Assembly (NCBI GenBank): GCA_018668095.1
Contig: JABIQF010000211.1
Span: 1 to 8,709 of the forward strand
Length of the DNA stretch: 8,709 nt
Direction of reading: 5' to 3'
From: Cellvibrionales bacterium
Lineage (GTDB): Bacteria; Pseudomonadota; Gammaproteobacteria; Pseudomonadales; UBA7434
Below the pieces are notes generated by a model that worked only from the letters and a program-made list of their open reading frames with translations, was not told the DNA's origin and searched no databases. This document shows, one piece after another, positions 1 to 5,120 of this stretch; within the stretch, counting starts at the first letter, position 1, and the number at the start of each line of letters is the position of its first letter. A program made the position numbers and the translations under genes.

Positions 1-482
1 AAAAACTGCTTTAGTTTGTGACTAGATTCACTCGCCAACACGCCGCCCTGCCATTCAATACTGTGATTAAAAAACGTTTGATCTAGCAATGCCAACTGTG
101 ACTCAACGGCACCTGCTCTTGGTTCATTAGCAGCGAATACCAGCCGGCTGATACGCGCATGTATCATTGCGCCTAAGCACATAGTACAAGGCTCGAGAGT
201 GACATAAAGCGTGCACTCAGGCAGACGATAATTACCCAGAACTTTACCCGCCTCTCTAAGCGCATTTATTTCTGCATGCGCACTAGCATCATTATCGACA
301 ATAGGCCGATTAAAACCGCTAGCAATAAGCTCACCGTTAAAAACAACGACAGCCCCAACGGGCACTTCATTATGCTCGGCTGCAGAGTCAGCCAATAACA
401 AGGCCTGAGCCATAAAGGCCTCATCAATTTCAGCTTGCTTAGCAATATCGTTAGGTCTATCAGCTATAGGCTTATCCGTCAT
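1..482 (-). CDS. tadA: tRNA-specific adenosine deaminase TadA (3' end cut by window edge)
   Basis: TadA deaminates adenosine 34 to inosine in the anticodon of tRNA-Arg(ACG), in the cytoplasm. Translating the reverse strand from the ATG at 482 gives 160 codons with no stop before the window edge. The family is about 160-170 residues, so only the last few codons are missing. The zinc-dependent deaminase signature is intact: H-A-E at residues 69-71 (zinc-binding His69, proton-shuttling Glu71) and P-C-T-M-C at 98-102 (zinc-binding Cys99 and Cys102). The N-terminal EVPVGAVVV stretch (39-47) is also typical. The start lies inside the last codons of pdxB (11-base overlap, different frame), which suggests translational coupling as the last gene of an epmC-pdxB-tadA operon. 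A weak GAGA-type ribosome site lies within pdxB. The N-terminus is slightly longer than in E. coli TadA, but no better start is seen. Confidence 0.95.
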   Translation of the reverse strand, partial: MTDKPIADRPNDIAKQAEIDEAFMAQALLLADSAAEHNEVPVGAVVVFNGELIASGFNRPIVDNDASAHAEINALREAGKVLGNYRLPECTLYVTLEPCTMCLGAMIHARISRLVFAANEPRAGAVESQLALLDQTFFNHSIEWQGGVLASESSHKLKQF

Positions 483-1569
483 AGTTTATTTCTCTACGAG
501 CAGGATAAGATTTACGGTATGCATCAAATATTTGAGCGATATTATTAGTATTCGTAATGGTTTTTTTAGTAATGGCTTGTTCAAATAACACGCTTTCTTT
601 TTTTGCACTGTATACGATAGATAAAGCGTCTCGATAATCGGCAAGTGTTTTCAGATCATTAAGCGCGACAAGCTCTTTGTCTTCGGGAGACTCAGTCGCT
701 GTTAAATTAAAAAAGACCATAGCGGCAGAAACGATAGCGCTTGTCCCGCGGAGCTTACCATCAAGACTATAGCCAGCAATATGTGGCGTGGCAGTATCGC
801 ATAATGGGTAGAGTTCAAGATCAATATTCGGCTCGCCCTCCCAAACATCTAAAGCGACGGTTAAATCACTTCGCTGCATTAGCAGCGCTTTAAGTGCAGC
901 ATTATTAACAACAGGGCCGCGGCTACTGTTAATAAATAAAGCATTCTGAGAAAGTTGTGACAAACGAATAGCGTCAAACAAATGATACGTAGGACAATCG
1001 CCCTCGGTTGTTAAAGGCACATGCACACTGGTGATATCACAATTTAAAAGATCATCAATTGATTCAACAAAATCATTGGGCGAAGCACCAAGCAATTTTT
1101 TATTAGCACTTGAAGGCGTAAAAAGCGGATCGTAAATAACATGAGCGATAGAGAAATGACGCAGGCATCGAGCTAAGCGGCTACCGACATTCCCATACCC
1201 GACTATAGCCACCGTTAATTGCTCTATTCTCGCATTATCATAGTGATCTAAAATGACCGACATAACATAGTCGACAACACCGTTAGCATTACTACCTGGT
1301 GCGTGCGCAAAGCCAATGCCGCGACTGGCAAGATAATCAAGATCGATATGGTCTACGCCAATGGTGGCGCTGCCAACAAATTTTAAGTCAGTATTTGAAA
1401 GTAGTTCAGCGTTAACCTGAGTAACCGAACGAACAAATAGTAAGTCAATACCTACTAAATCGGAGGCTTTTATATCACGACCTGACATCGTAACAATGTT
1501 TCCCCAATCAGCACATGCAGGCTCAAGGCCGGGTATGTTTTCATCAGCTAGAATAGAAAGTTTTGTCAT
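472..1569 (-). CDS. pdxB: Erythronate-4-phosphate dehydrogenase PdxB
   Basis: PdxB oxidises 4-phosphoerythronate to 2-oxo-3-hydroxy-4-phosphobutanoate, the second step of the DXP-dependent pyridoxal phosphate pathway. The 365 residues match the family length. It is a D-2-hydroxyacid dehydrogenase: the NAD-binding G-Y-G-N-V-G lies at 124-129, and the catalytic triad is read as Arg217 (S-S-R-G-P), Glu246 (in W-E-G-E-P) and His263 (T-P-H-I-A-G-Y). The stretch G-Y-S-L-D-G-K-L-R-G-T (266-276) is characteristic of PdxB rather than SerA or other relatives. The tail after about residue 285 corresponds to the PdxB dimerisation domain. The start MTKLSILADENIPG aligns with the E. coli N-terminus, although the ribosome site ahead of it is poor. 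It lies 51 bases downstream of epmC and overlaps tadA by 11 bases, so it is probably the middle gene of an operon. Confidence 0.96.
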   Translation of the reverse strand: MTKLSILADENIPGLEPACADWGNIVTMSGRDIKASDLVGIDLLFVRSVTQVNAELLSNTDLKFVGSATIGVDHIDLDYLASRGIGFAHAPGSNANGVVDYVMSVILDHYDNARIEQLTVAIVGYGNVGSRLARCLRHFSIAHVIYDPLFTPSSANKKLLGASPNDFVESIDDLLNCDITSVHVPLTTEGDCPTYHLFDAIRLSQLSQNALFINSSRGPVVNNAALKALLMQRSDLTVALDVWEGEPNIDLELYPLCDTATPHIAGYSLDGKLRGTSAIVSAAMVFFNLTATESPEDKELVALNDLKTLADYRDALSIVYSAKKESVLFEQAITKKTITNTNNIAQIFDAYRKSYPARREINYDG

Positions 1570-1620
1570 AGGTTAATCTGCATGTTATTTAAGAATTTAT
1601 CTAAATCGTTCTCTATTAAG

Positions 1621-2193
1621 TTATAGCTCTCTGTTCGCTTCAAAGTAAGCCGCTAGCTCATCAATTCTCATAGTCTGATAATACTCACTTAATACAGAAT
1701 AAAAAACGGCTGCTCGTTCAGGTAAGCCGCAATCGACAAAACGTTGAGCTTGATTTAAAACAGCATTTTTAAAATGGTCTATTGCTAAGTGAGAACCATT
1801 AAGATTATCGACACTTACTTGAAAAGGATAATTAGCAGCGAGTGAAAAGAGAAACTCTAAAGCTTGAGGTTTAACTTCGGCGGCTTCAAATGCTTTTTGT
1901 TCAATAGCATTTCTGCCATCTTCTACATACCAATAACCAAAATCTAATTGCTGGCGGCGCTCTTCTCCAGCAATACACCAATGAGACGCTTCATGAAGCG
2001 CACTGGCAAAAAAATCTTCACGGTAATAGATATAATGATTATCACCTTCATTGCATGCTGGCTTATAAAGAGGCTCACTAGCGCCTCCCGTTAAGCAAGT
2101 TCGATAATCGGCATAAAACGCCTGTCTAAATAAGGCTTCGATATCACAAACCTTATGTCTACTAAGACTTTCTTGTCGATTATTCAGCACCAA
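1621..2193 (-). CDS. epmC: Elongation factor P hydroxylase EpmC (YfcM), non-ATG start
   Basis: EpmC hydroxylates the lysylated lysine of elongation factor P after EpmA and EpmB have modified it; EF-P relieves ribosome stalling at polyproline. The protein (190 residues) carries an HExxH metal-binding motif, H-E-A-S-H at 67-71, inside the family signature HEASHWCIAG. It also has D-F-G-Y-W-Y (84-89), E-D-G-R (91-94) and E-V-K-P-Q-A-L (106-112), all strongly conserved with E. coli YfcM. No methionine occurs before residue 175, and an in-frame TGA lies seven codons upstream of the proposed start. The start must therefore be non-ATG: TTG at 2193 or GTG at 2190, with a GAG at 2200-2202 as a short ribosome site. 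The alignment length with YfcM agrees with either. It is the first gene of the pdxB-tadA operon. EpmA, EpmB and EF-P are not in the window. Confidence 0.93.
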   Translation of the reverse strand: MVLNNRQESLSRHKVCDIEALFRQAFYADYRTCLTGGASEPLYKPACNEGDNHYIYYREDFFASALHEASHWCIAGEERRQQLDFGYWYVEDGRNAIEQKAFEAAEVKPQALEFLFSLAANYPFQVSVDNLNGSHLAIDHFKNAVLNQAQRFVDCGLPERAAVFYSVLSEYYQTMRIDELAAYFEANREL

Positions 2194-2220
2194 ATAACAC
2201 TCAAAATATCATGTTTCTTA

Positions 2221-2249
2221 TTTAAAATCATACGTTTACATTTTTTCAA
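2221..2249 (-). promoter_or_regulatory. Candidate sigma-70 promoter for epmC-pdxB-tadA
   Basis: On the reverse strand TTGAAA (2249-2244) is followed after exactly 17 bases by TTTAAA (2226-2221). These match the -35 consensus at 4-5 positions and the -10 consensus at 4 positions. Transcription would begin near 2214, about 20 bases ahead of the TTG/GTG start of epmC. In DNA this AT-rich such matches arise easily by chance, so the call rests mainly on spacing and position. Confidence 0.35.
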
Positions 2250-2316
2250 ATAAATACAAACCAAAAAAAGTAAATACAGTCTAAAAGACTATACTTAAAT
2301 AACATCTTATAAAAGC

Positions 2317-2351
2317 TATAGATTCATCAACTAATATAGATTCATCAGCTA
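2317..2351. repeat. Two-copy 18-base tandem repeat
   Basis: TATAGATTCATCAACTA at 2317-2333 recurs as TATAGATTCATCAGCTA at 2335-2351, with a period of 18 bases and 16 of 17 positions identical. It abuts the 15-base repeat family immediately to its right. A period of 18 is not a whole number of helical turns. It could come from replication slippage or be a paired binding site. Confidence 0.8.
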
Positions 2352-2394
2352 AACAGTCCTTAATTAAACAGCCATTAACTAAGCAGTCATTAAC
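2350..2394. repeat. Three-copy degenerate 15-base tandem repeat
   Basis: Three adjacent units read TAAACAGTCCTTAAT (2350-2364), TAAACAGCCATTAAC (2365-2379) and TAAGCAGTCATTAAC (2380-2394). The consensus is TAARCAGYCMTTAAY. The following 15 bases are only weakly similar. Each unit begins with TAA and contains TTAA near its end, so the array is stop-rich and unlikely to code. Neighbouring units differ at 3-4 positions, which suggests an old slippage-born array or a set of similar operator half-sites. Confidence 0.75.
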
Positions 2395-2565
2395 CAACAA
2401 CCTTCATTCAACAAAAAAGCACATTTGCTTATTCACAAAAGTACAAAGCAACGAAATAACGCAGATACAAAGATACAGAAAAACAGACGATGTCGCGATA
2501 GTCCTGGAATTAATAGCATGAATCTTTTTTGAAAGATCACGCTACGGAAATTAGGAGCTTGTCTT

Positions 2566-3339
2566 ATGGAATCTAATTCTACTTGTCCAGCCAATAACCA
2601 TAATGTGATTAACCTCTTCACGGGTCAATCAAACGTTGAAGCCATTCAATATTCTATTATTCAAATATGCCCTGAAAATTCGGGGATAAAAATGATTTAT
2701 GCTAACCAGCATCAACCCGAACGACTAATCTCAGTGCCTATATTGTGCTGGGGCCTAAGGTCTGATGGTAAAACAGTAGGTATCGTCCCTTGGGTGGGTG
2801 AAATCAGCGATTGCACCCGCATAGATGAAGATTACGATATCAGCTGGGAAGGATATTACCATCAAAATACTGGCGTCATTTTTTCAGAGCCTCCAGAAGC
2901 CATTATTGCTCAGCTGGCTACAGCTATGCGGTTTTTATCAGAGGATAATGCAGCGAATCAAATAGCTGGACATTTACCAACAACCGATTCCAATGAGAGG
3001 AATATTATTCAAGAAATTCCCGATTTAATTGGCACTCATGCATTAGTACTCAAAATTGATGACAACTCGAACAATGATGAAGGAATTCATAAAGAGACTC
3101 GCACATTGATTCTAACGCCTGTCATTAGCTGGGCACTGGATCTAGAGGGTGAAATGCACGGTATGTTAGTTGATGATAACGCCGTAGAAAAAACGCCGGT
3201 GATACCAGGGGATGATTGCCTGTATTATGCTTCGAGCAATCCGAATTTTTTCTGTTATTTTCAGCGTGATATCGCCGATCAAATAAGACTACGTAATCCT
3301 GAGACCATTGCAGCAATTGAGAAATTATTGAGCAAATGA
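2566..3339 (+). CDS. Unrecognised 257-residue cytoplasmic protein with internally duplicated halves
   Basis: I do not recognise this family. The start is well supported: AGGAG at 2553-2557 lies 8 bases before the ATG, and the frame is open throughout. There is no signal peptide or membrane segment. The protein is acidic and appears to contain two related units. R-L-I-S-V-P-I-L-C-W-G-L (53-64) followed by S-D-G-K-T-V-G-I-V-P resembles R-T-L-I-L-T-P-V-I-S-W-A-L (179-191) followed by D-L-E-G-E-M-H-G-M-L-V, offset by 127 residues. The shared core is P-[IV]-[LI]-x-W-[GA]-L, then a short acidic turn and a hydrophobic strand. Each half ends in an acidic/aromatic segment and a P-E-x-I-[IA]-A helix (110-114 and 245-249). 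It is transcribed divergently from epmC and convergently with tusA, so it is probably monocistronic. Function unknown. Confidence 0.8.
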   Translation: MESNSTCPANNHNVINLFTGQSNVEAIQYSIIQICPENSGIKMIYANQHQPERLISVPILCWGLRSDGKTVGIVPWVGEISDCTRIDEDYDISWEGYYHQNTGVIFSEPPEAIIAQLATAMRFLSEDNAANQIAGHLPTTDSNERNIIQEIPDLIGTHALVLKIDDNSNNDEGIHKETRTLILTPVISWALDLEGEMHGMLVDDNAVEKTPVIPGDDCLYYASSNPNFFCYFQRDIADQIRLRNPETIAAIEKLLSK

Positions 3340-3426
3340 TTGGCTCGTACAGCTTTAAAAAGAACGAAACGTTAGGAGCGAAAAGATAGAAATGGAAAAA
3401 ATATAAACGAAAAGAAAGATTACAGC

Positions 3427-3687
3427 TTATTTCTTTTGTATCCAGTACTCGAAGTCATCAGCCTCTTTCTGCCAATGCAGTAAAGGGTGATTAAGAAAGT
3501 CACAAAAGCGAAGGATATCTCTTTCTGTAGAAGGATCGGTGGCGCAGACCTTAATAATATCGCCGCTTTCCATACCGCGCATACGATTATGCAATAGCAT
3601 GACTGGCTCAGGACAAATCAAGCCACTGGCATCGAGTAGATGATAGTCGCTATCATTCAAGCTAGTCGGATCAAAAGTATCACTCAC
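3427..3687 (-). CDS. tusA: TusA-family sulfurtransferase, GTG start
   Basis: TusA accepts persulfide sulfur from the cysteine desulfurase IscS and passes it to TusBCD and TusE for 2-thiolation of uridine 34 in tRNA-Lys, -Glu and -Gln. The protein from the GTG at 3687 has 86 residues, close to the 81 of E. coli TusA. It shows the family motif D-A-S-G-L-I-C-P-E-P-V-M (19-30) with the sulfur-carrying Cys25, followed by the conserved A-T-D-P-S-T-E-R-D-I (49-58) and F-C-x-F (61-64). The frame stays open to an ATG at 3795, but the added residues are basic, lack family similarity and lie inside the upstream gene, so the GTG is preferred. The start overlaps the end of the UPF0270 gene by 8 bases, and a GAGGAG 10 bases upstream can serve as ribosome site. 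Translational coupling is likely. TusBCDE are not visible here. Confidence 0.9.
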   Translation of the reverse strand: MSDTFDPTSLNDSDYHLLDASGLICPEPVMLLHNRMRGMESGDIIKVCATDPSTERDILRFCDFLNHPLLHWQKEADDFEYWIQKK

Positions 3688-4015
3688 CCTCCTTCGACTC
3701 CTCAGTAGCATTAATTGCAGGCGTTTTTGAAATTGGATTTTGCAATAGTCGCGCTTCAACGATTTGGCAGCGCTCATGAACTTCATCAAAAACAATAATC
3801 ACCTTGCCCGATTTCAAGAGTGCACGCGCTTTATCCAATTGGGATTCTACGCCTCGCTCAATCATGCCGTAATCCGTGCCCTCGCGGGTGATATACTCTT
3901 CAAGCACACCCGTTAACGCCACTTCGGATAGCTGCTCGTAGGGTATCTGCAGCGGATCATCAACAGTATCACTCACTGTTTCGTCATTATGGTCAGGATT
4001 AAATGAATTTGACAT
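3680..4015 (-). CDS. UPF0270 (YheU-like) protein of unknown function, extended at both ends
   Basis: Residues 24-86 match E. coli YheU (UPF0270): I-P-Y-E-Q-L (24-29), V-L-E-E-Y-I-T-R-E-G-T-D-Y-G (37-50) with the family hallmark REGTDYG, and V-I-I-V-F-D-E-V-H-E (72-81). YheU itself is about 72 residues and has no established biochemical role. This protein has 111. About 23 residues precede the domain and are Asp/Asn-rich, and about 25 follow it and end in a charged E-E-S-K-E-G-E tail. There is no other methionine before the domain, so the ATG at 4015 is used; the upstream site is only a weak GAAGA. The coding end holds the ribosome site and start of tusA (8-base overlap), and the coding of the charged C-terminal tail provides the GAGGAG/AAGGAGG purine run. 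Cytoplasmic by sequence. Confidence 0.88.
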   Translation of the reverse strand: MSNSFNPDHNDETVSDTVDDPLQIPYEQLSEVALTGVLEEYITREGTDYGMIERGVESQLDKARALLKSGKVIIVFDEVHERCQIVEARLLQNPISKTPAINATEESKEGE

Positions 4016-4061
4016 GGTTTATCTTCATTAGAATGATTAAATTGAAAACTTTGCTTTTAGC

Positions 4062-4092
4062 ATAGGCATTAACAAAGGCTTTTTAAGCCTAT
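4062..4092. promoter_or_regulatory. Competing stem-loops in the divergent spacer
   Basis: AGGCTT (4076-4081) and AAGCCT (4085-4090) form a perfect six-base stem with a three-base loop. ATAGGC (4062-4067) can instead pair with GCCTAT (4087-4092), leaving a 19-base loop. The two pairings share bases 4087-4090, so they exclude each other. On the reverse strand this would lie in a possible leader of the UPF0270-tusA transcript. No T-run follows on either strand long enough to call a terminator. Confidence 0.35.
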
Positions 4093-4200
4093 ATTGAATC
4101 CTAACACTTGCGGGTAAAAAACGTAAACGCTTTACCTCACTCAATATGCCGCTGGTTTAAATTGGAGACTAAACAAAGCTATAAATTCATGAATCGGGTC

Positions 4201-4215
4201 TATAATCTATATAAT
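4201..4215 (+). promoter_or_regulatory. Two TATAAT boxes upstream of the double-ACT gene
   Basis: Perfect -10 hexamers TATAAT occur at 4201-4206 and again at 4210-4215, 28-42 bases before the ATG at 4243. No good -35 box lies at the usual 16-18 bases from either; the nearest TTGGAG (4162-4167) is too far. This would suit an activator-dependent or weak promoter, but chance matches in AT-rich sequence are possible. The transcript leader would be about 20-35 bases. Confidence 0.4.
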
Positions 4216-4242
4216 CGTAAAATAAATAAGGCAGGCTACCCC

Positions 4243-4800
4243 ATGAAAAAAACCGTTATCTGTAGTTTTATTAGTAACGATAAAACCGGAATAGTTGAAT
4301 TGTTAGCCAAAGCCATTAGTGACTGTTCTGGCAATTGGTTAGAAAGTAGTATGGCTAAACTCGCTGGCCATTTTGCCGGCATTATTCGAATTGATATCGA
4401 CGAATTAAAAGAAGACGAACTACGGTCGGCTCTTAATCATCTAACAAAGAGCGGACTTTCGATTCAGCTGGACCTCCAGAACAATGAATCAGAAAATCCA
4501 TCTAGCAATGAATCGTCTTCGGGCTCAGTCGCTAAGCATGCTATTCAGCTTAATGTTGTTGGCAATGACCGACCCGGTATTGTCTATGAAATCAGTCAAG
4601 CATTGGTCGCAGCAAAAATCAACGTAGTGAATATGCAAACGCATTTAAGCAGCGCACCGATGAGTGGTGACAGTCTTTTCCATTCAACGATGTCATTAAC
4701 TAATGAGAGTGAGCAAGACCTTGATAGTCTAGAGCTACAGCTTGAAAAAATTGCTGAACGACTATCTATTGAAATCGATTTAGACGTACAAGAGAAATGA
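4243..4800 (+). CDS. Double ACT-domain protein, GcvR-like
   Basis: The 185-residue protein consists of two ACT domains, roughly residues 5-78 and 101-182, joined by a Ser/Asn/Glu-rich linker (80-98). Each begins with the small-molecule loop typical of ACT domains: N-D-K-T-G-I-V (12-18) and G-N-D-R-P-G-I-V (107-114). This size and arrangement match the GcvR group; GcvR in E. coli binds glycine and antagonises GcvA at the glycine-cleavage operon. The sequence is divergent from E. coli GcvR, and no gcvA or gcvTHP lies nearby, so target and ligand are inferred at best. The ATG at 4243 (MKKTVICSF) is chosen because family similarity starts there and GCAGG lies 7 bases upstream. The frame stays open back to a TTG at 4108, but that stretch contains the likely promoter and has no family similarity. 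It is a lone rightward gene, ending 34 bases from the opposing membrane-protein gene. Confidence 0.88.
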   Translation: MKKTVICSFISNDKTGIVELLAKAISDCSGNWLESSMAKLAGHFAGIIRIDIDELKEDELRSALNHLTKSGLSIQLDLQNNESENPSSNESSSGSVAKHAIQLNVVGNDRPGIVYEISQALVAAKINVVNMQTHLSSAPMSGDSLFHSTMSLTNESEQDLDSLELQLEKIAERLSIEIDLDVQEK

Positions 4801-4834
4801 ACTTTAAACGTTAGACTTGTTGATAGCTACACTT

Positions 4835-5071
4835 TTAAAGATTTCGTCTTCTAAACTTACGTCTAAGCCATAAAAAACTAAAAGTAACAACGAAACCTGC
4901 TATGGCTAGCACTAAAACGATAAGTATCGACACGCTTAATAAAATAAATACTTGTCTAGCAGGAATGCCAACAATAAAGATTAAGCCGTAAATTATCGCA
5001 CATAAAGCACCAAGGCCTAAAATCAGCGTTTTAATACGCTGACTTTTTTTACTTTTAAAAAAACGTTTCAT
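4835..5071 (-). CDS. Small two-helix inner membrane protein, unknown function
   Basis: The 78-residue product has a basic N-terminus (M-K-R-F-F-K-S-K-K, 1-9), two hydrophobic segments (about 15-35 and 41-69), a short loop containing P-A-R, and a very basic C-terminus (L-R-R-K-F-R-R-R). Positive charges at both ends predict that both termini face the cytoplasm. I do not recognise a named family. It lies 49 bases downstream of the alpha/beta hydrolase gene on the same strand and is probably the last gene of the gpsA-sixA-hydrolase run. The ATG at 5071 is preceded by a weak GAGCGG. The coding character is modest because of its length, but the hydrophobic pattern with charged flanks supports a real membrane protein. 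Confidence 0.65.
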   Translation of the reverse strand: MKRFFKSKKSQRIKTLILGLGALCAIIYGLIFIVGIPARQVFILLSVSILIVLVLAIAGFVVTFSFLWLRRKFRRRNL

Positions 5072-5120
5072 ATTACCCGCTCAAATTCTTTTCATGTTTT
5101 TTAAGCTAGACATGCCGATA

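Larger units (their letters stand above)
2194..2565. other. Divergent intergenic region between epmC and the 257-residue gene
   Basis: This 372-base gene-free stretch is strongly AT-rich. It holds a candidate leftward promoter next to epmC, two short tandem-repeat families in the middle, a small stem-loop at 2522-2537 and a good ribosome site (AGGAG, 2553-2557) for the rightward gene. I found no convincing rightward promoter with both boxes; TATACT at 2290-2295 is a good -10 sequence but lacks a -35. I see no open reading frame here with coding character and no tRNA-like fold. Confidence 0.6.

Noticed and set aside
2275..2295. AGTCT-AAA-AGACT hairpin and TATACT box
   Set aside because: The stem is five base pairs without a T-run, and the -10 box lacks a -35 at proper spacing; both are expected by chance in this AT-rich spacer.
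2317..2394. CRISPR-like array
   Set aside because: The repeats are 15 and 18 bases, directly abutting with no unique spacers, and no cas genes are present.
2433..2621. A 62-codon reverse-strand open frame over the start of the unknown gene
   Set aside because: It covers the ribosome site and start of a well-supported gene, lacks its own ribosome site and has no family features.
3340..3426. Possible terminator between the unknown gene and tusA
   Set aside because: I found only A-rich sequence and a TACAGCTT direct repeat, with no stable stem on either strand.
3688..3795. Longer tusA reading from an ATG at 3795
   Set aside because: The added 36 residues are basic, resemble no TusA and are the out-of-frame reading of the UPF0270 gene.
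4108..4242. Longer double-ACT protein from a TTG at 4108
   Set aside because: The extra 45 residues show no ACT similarity, and the stretch holds two TATAAT boxes, hairpins and no ribosome site at the TTG.
4802..4840. CTTTAAA / TTTAAAG inverted repeat at the convergent ends of the double-ACT and membrane-protein genes
   Set aside because: The loop would be 25 bases and the stem is almost all A-T, with no T-run; not a credible bidirectional terminator.
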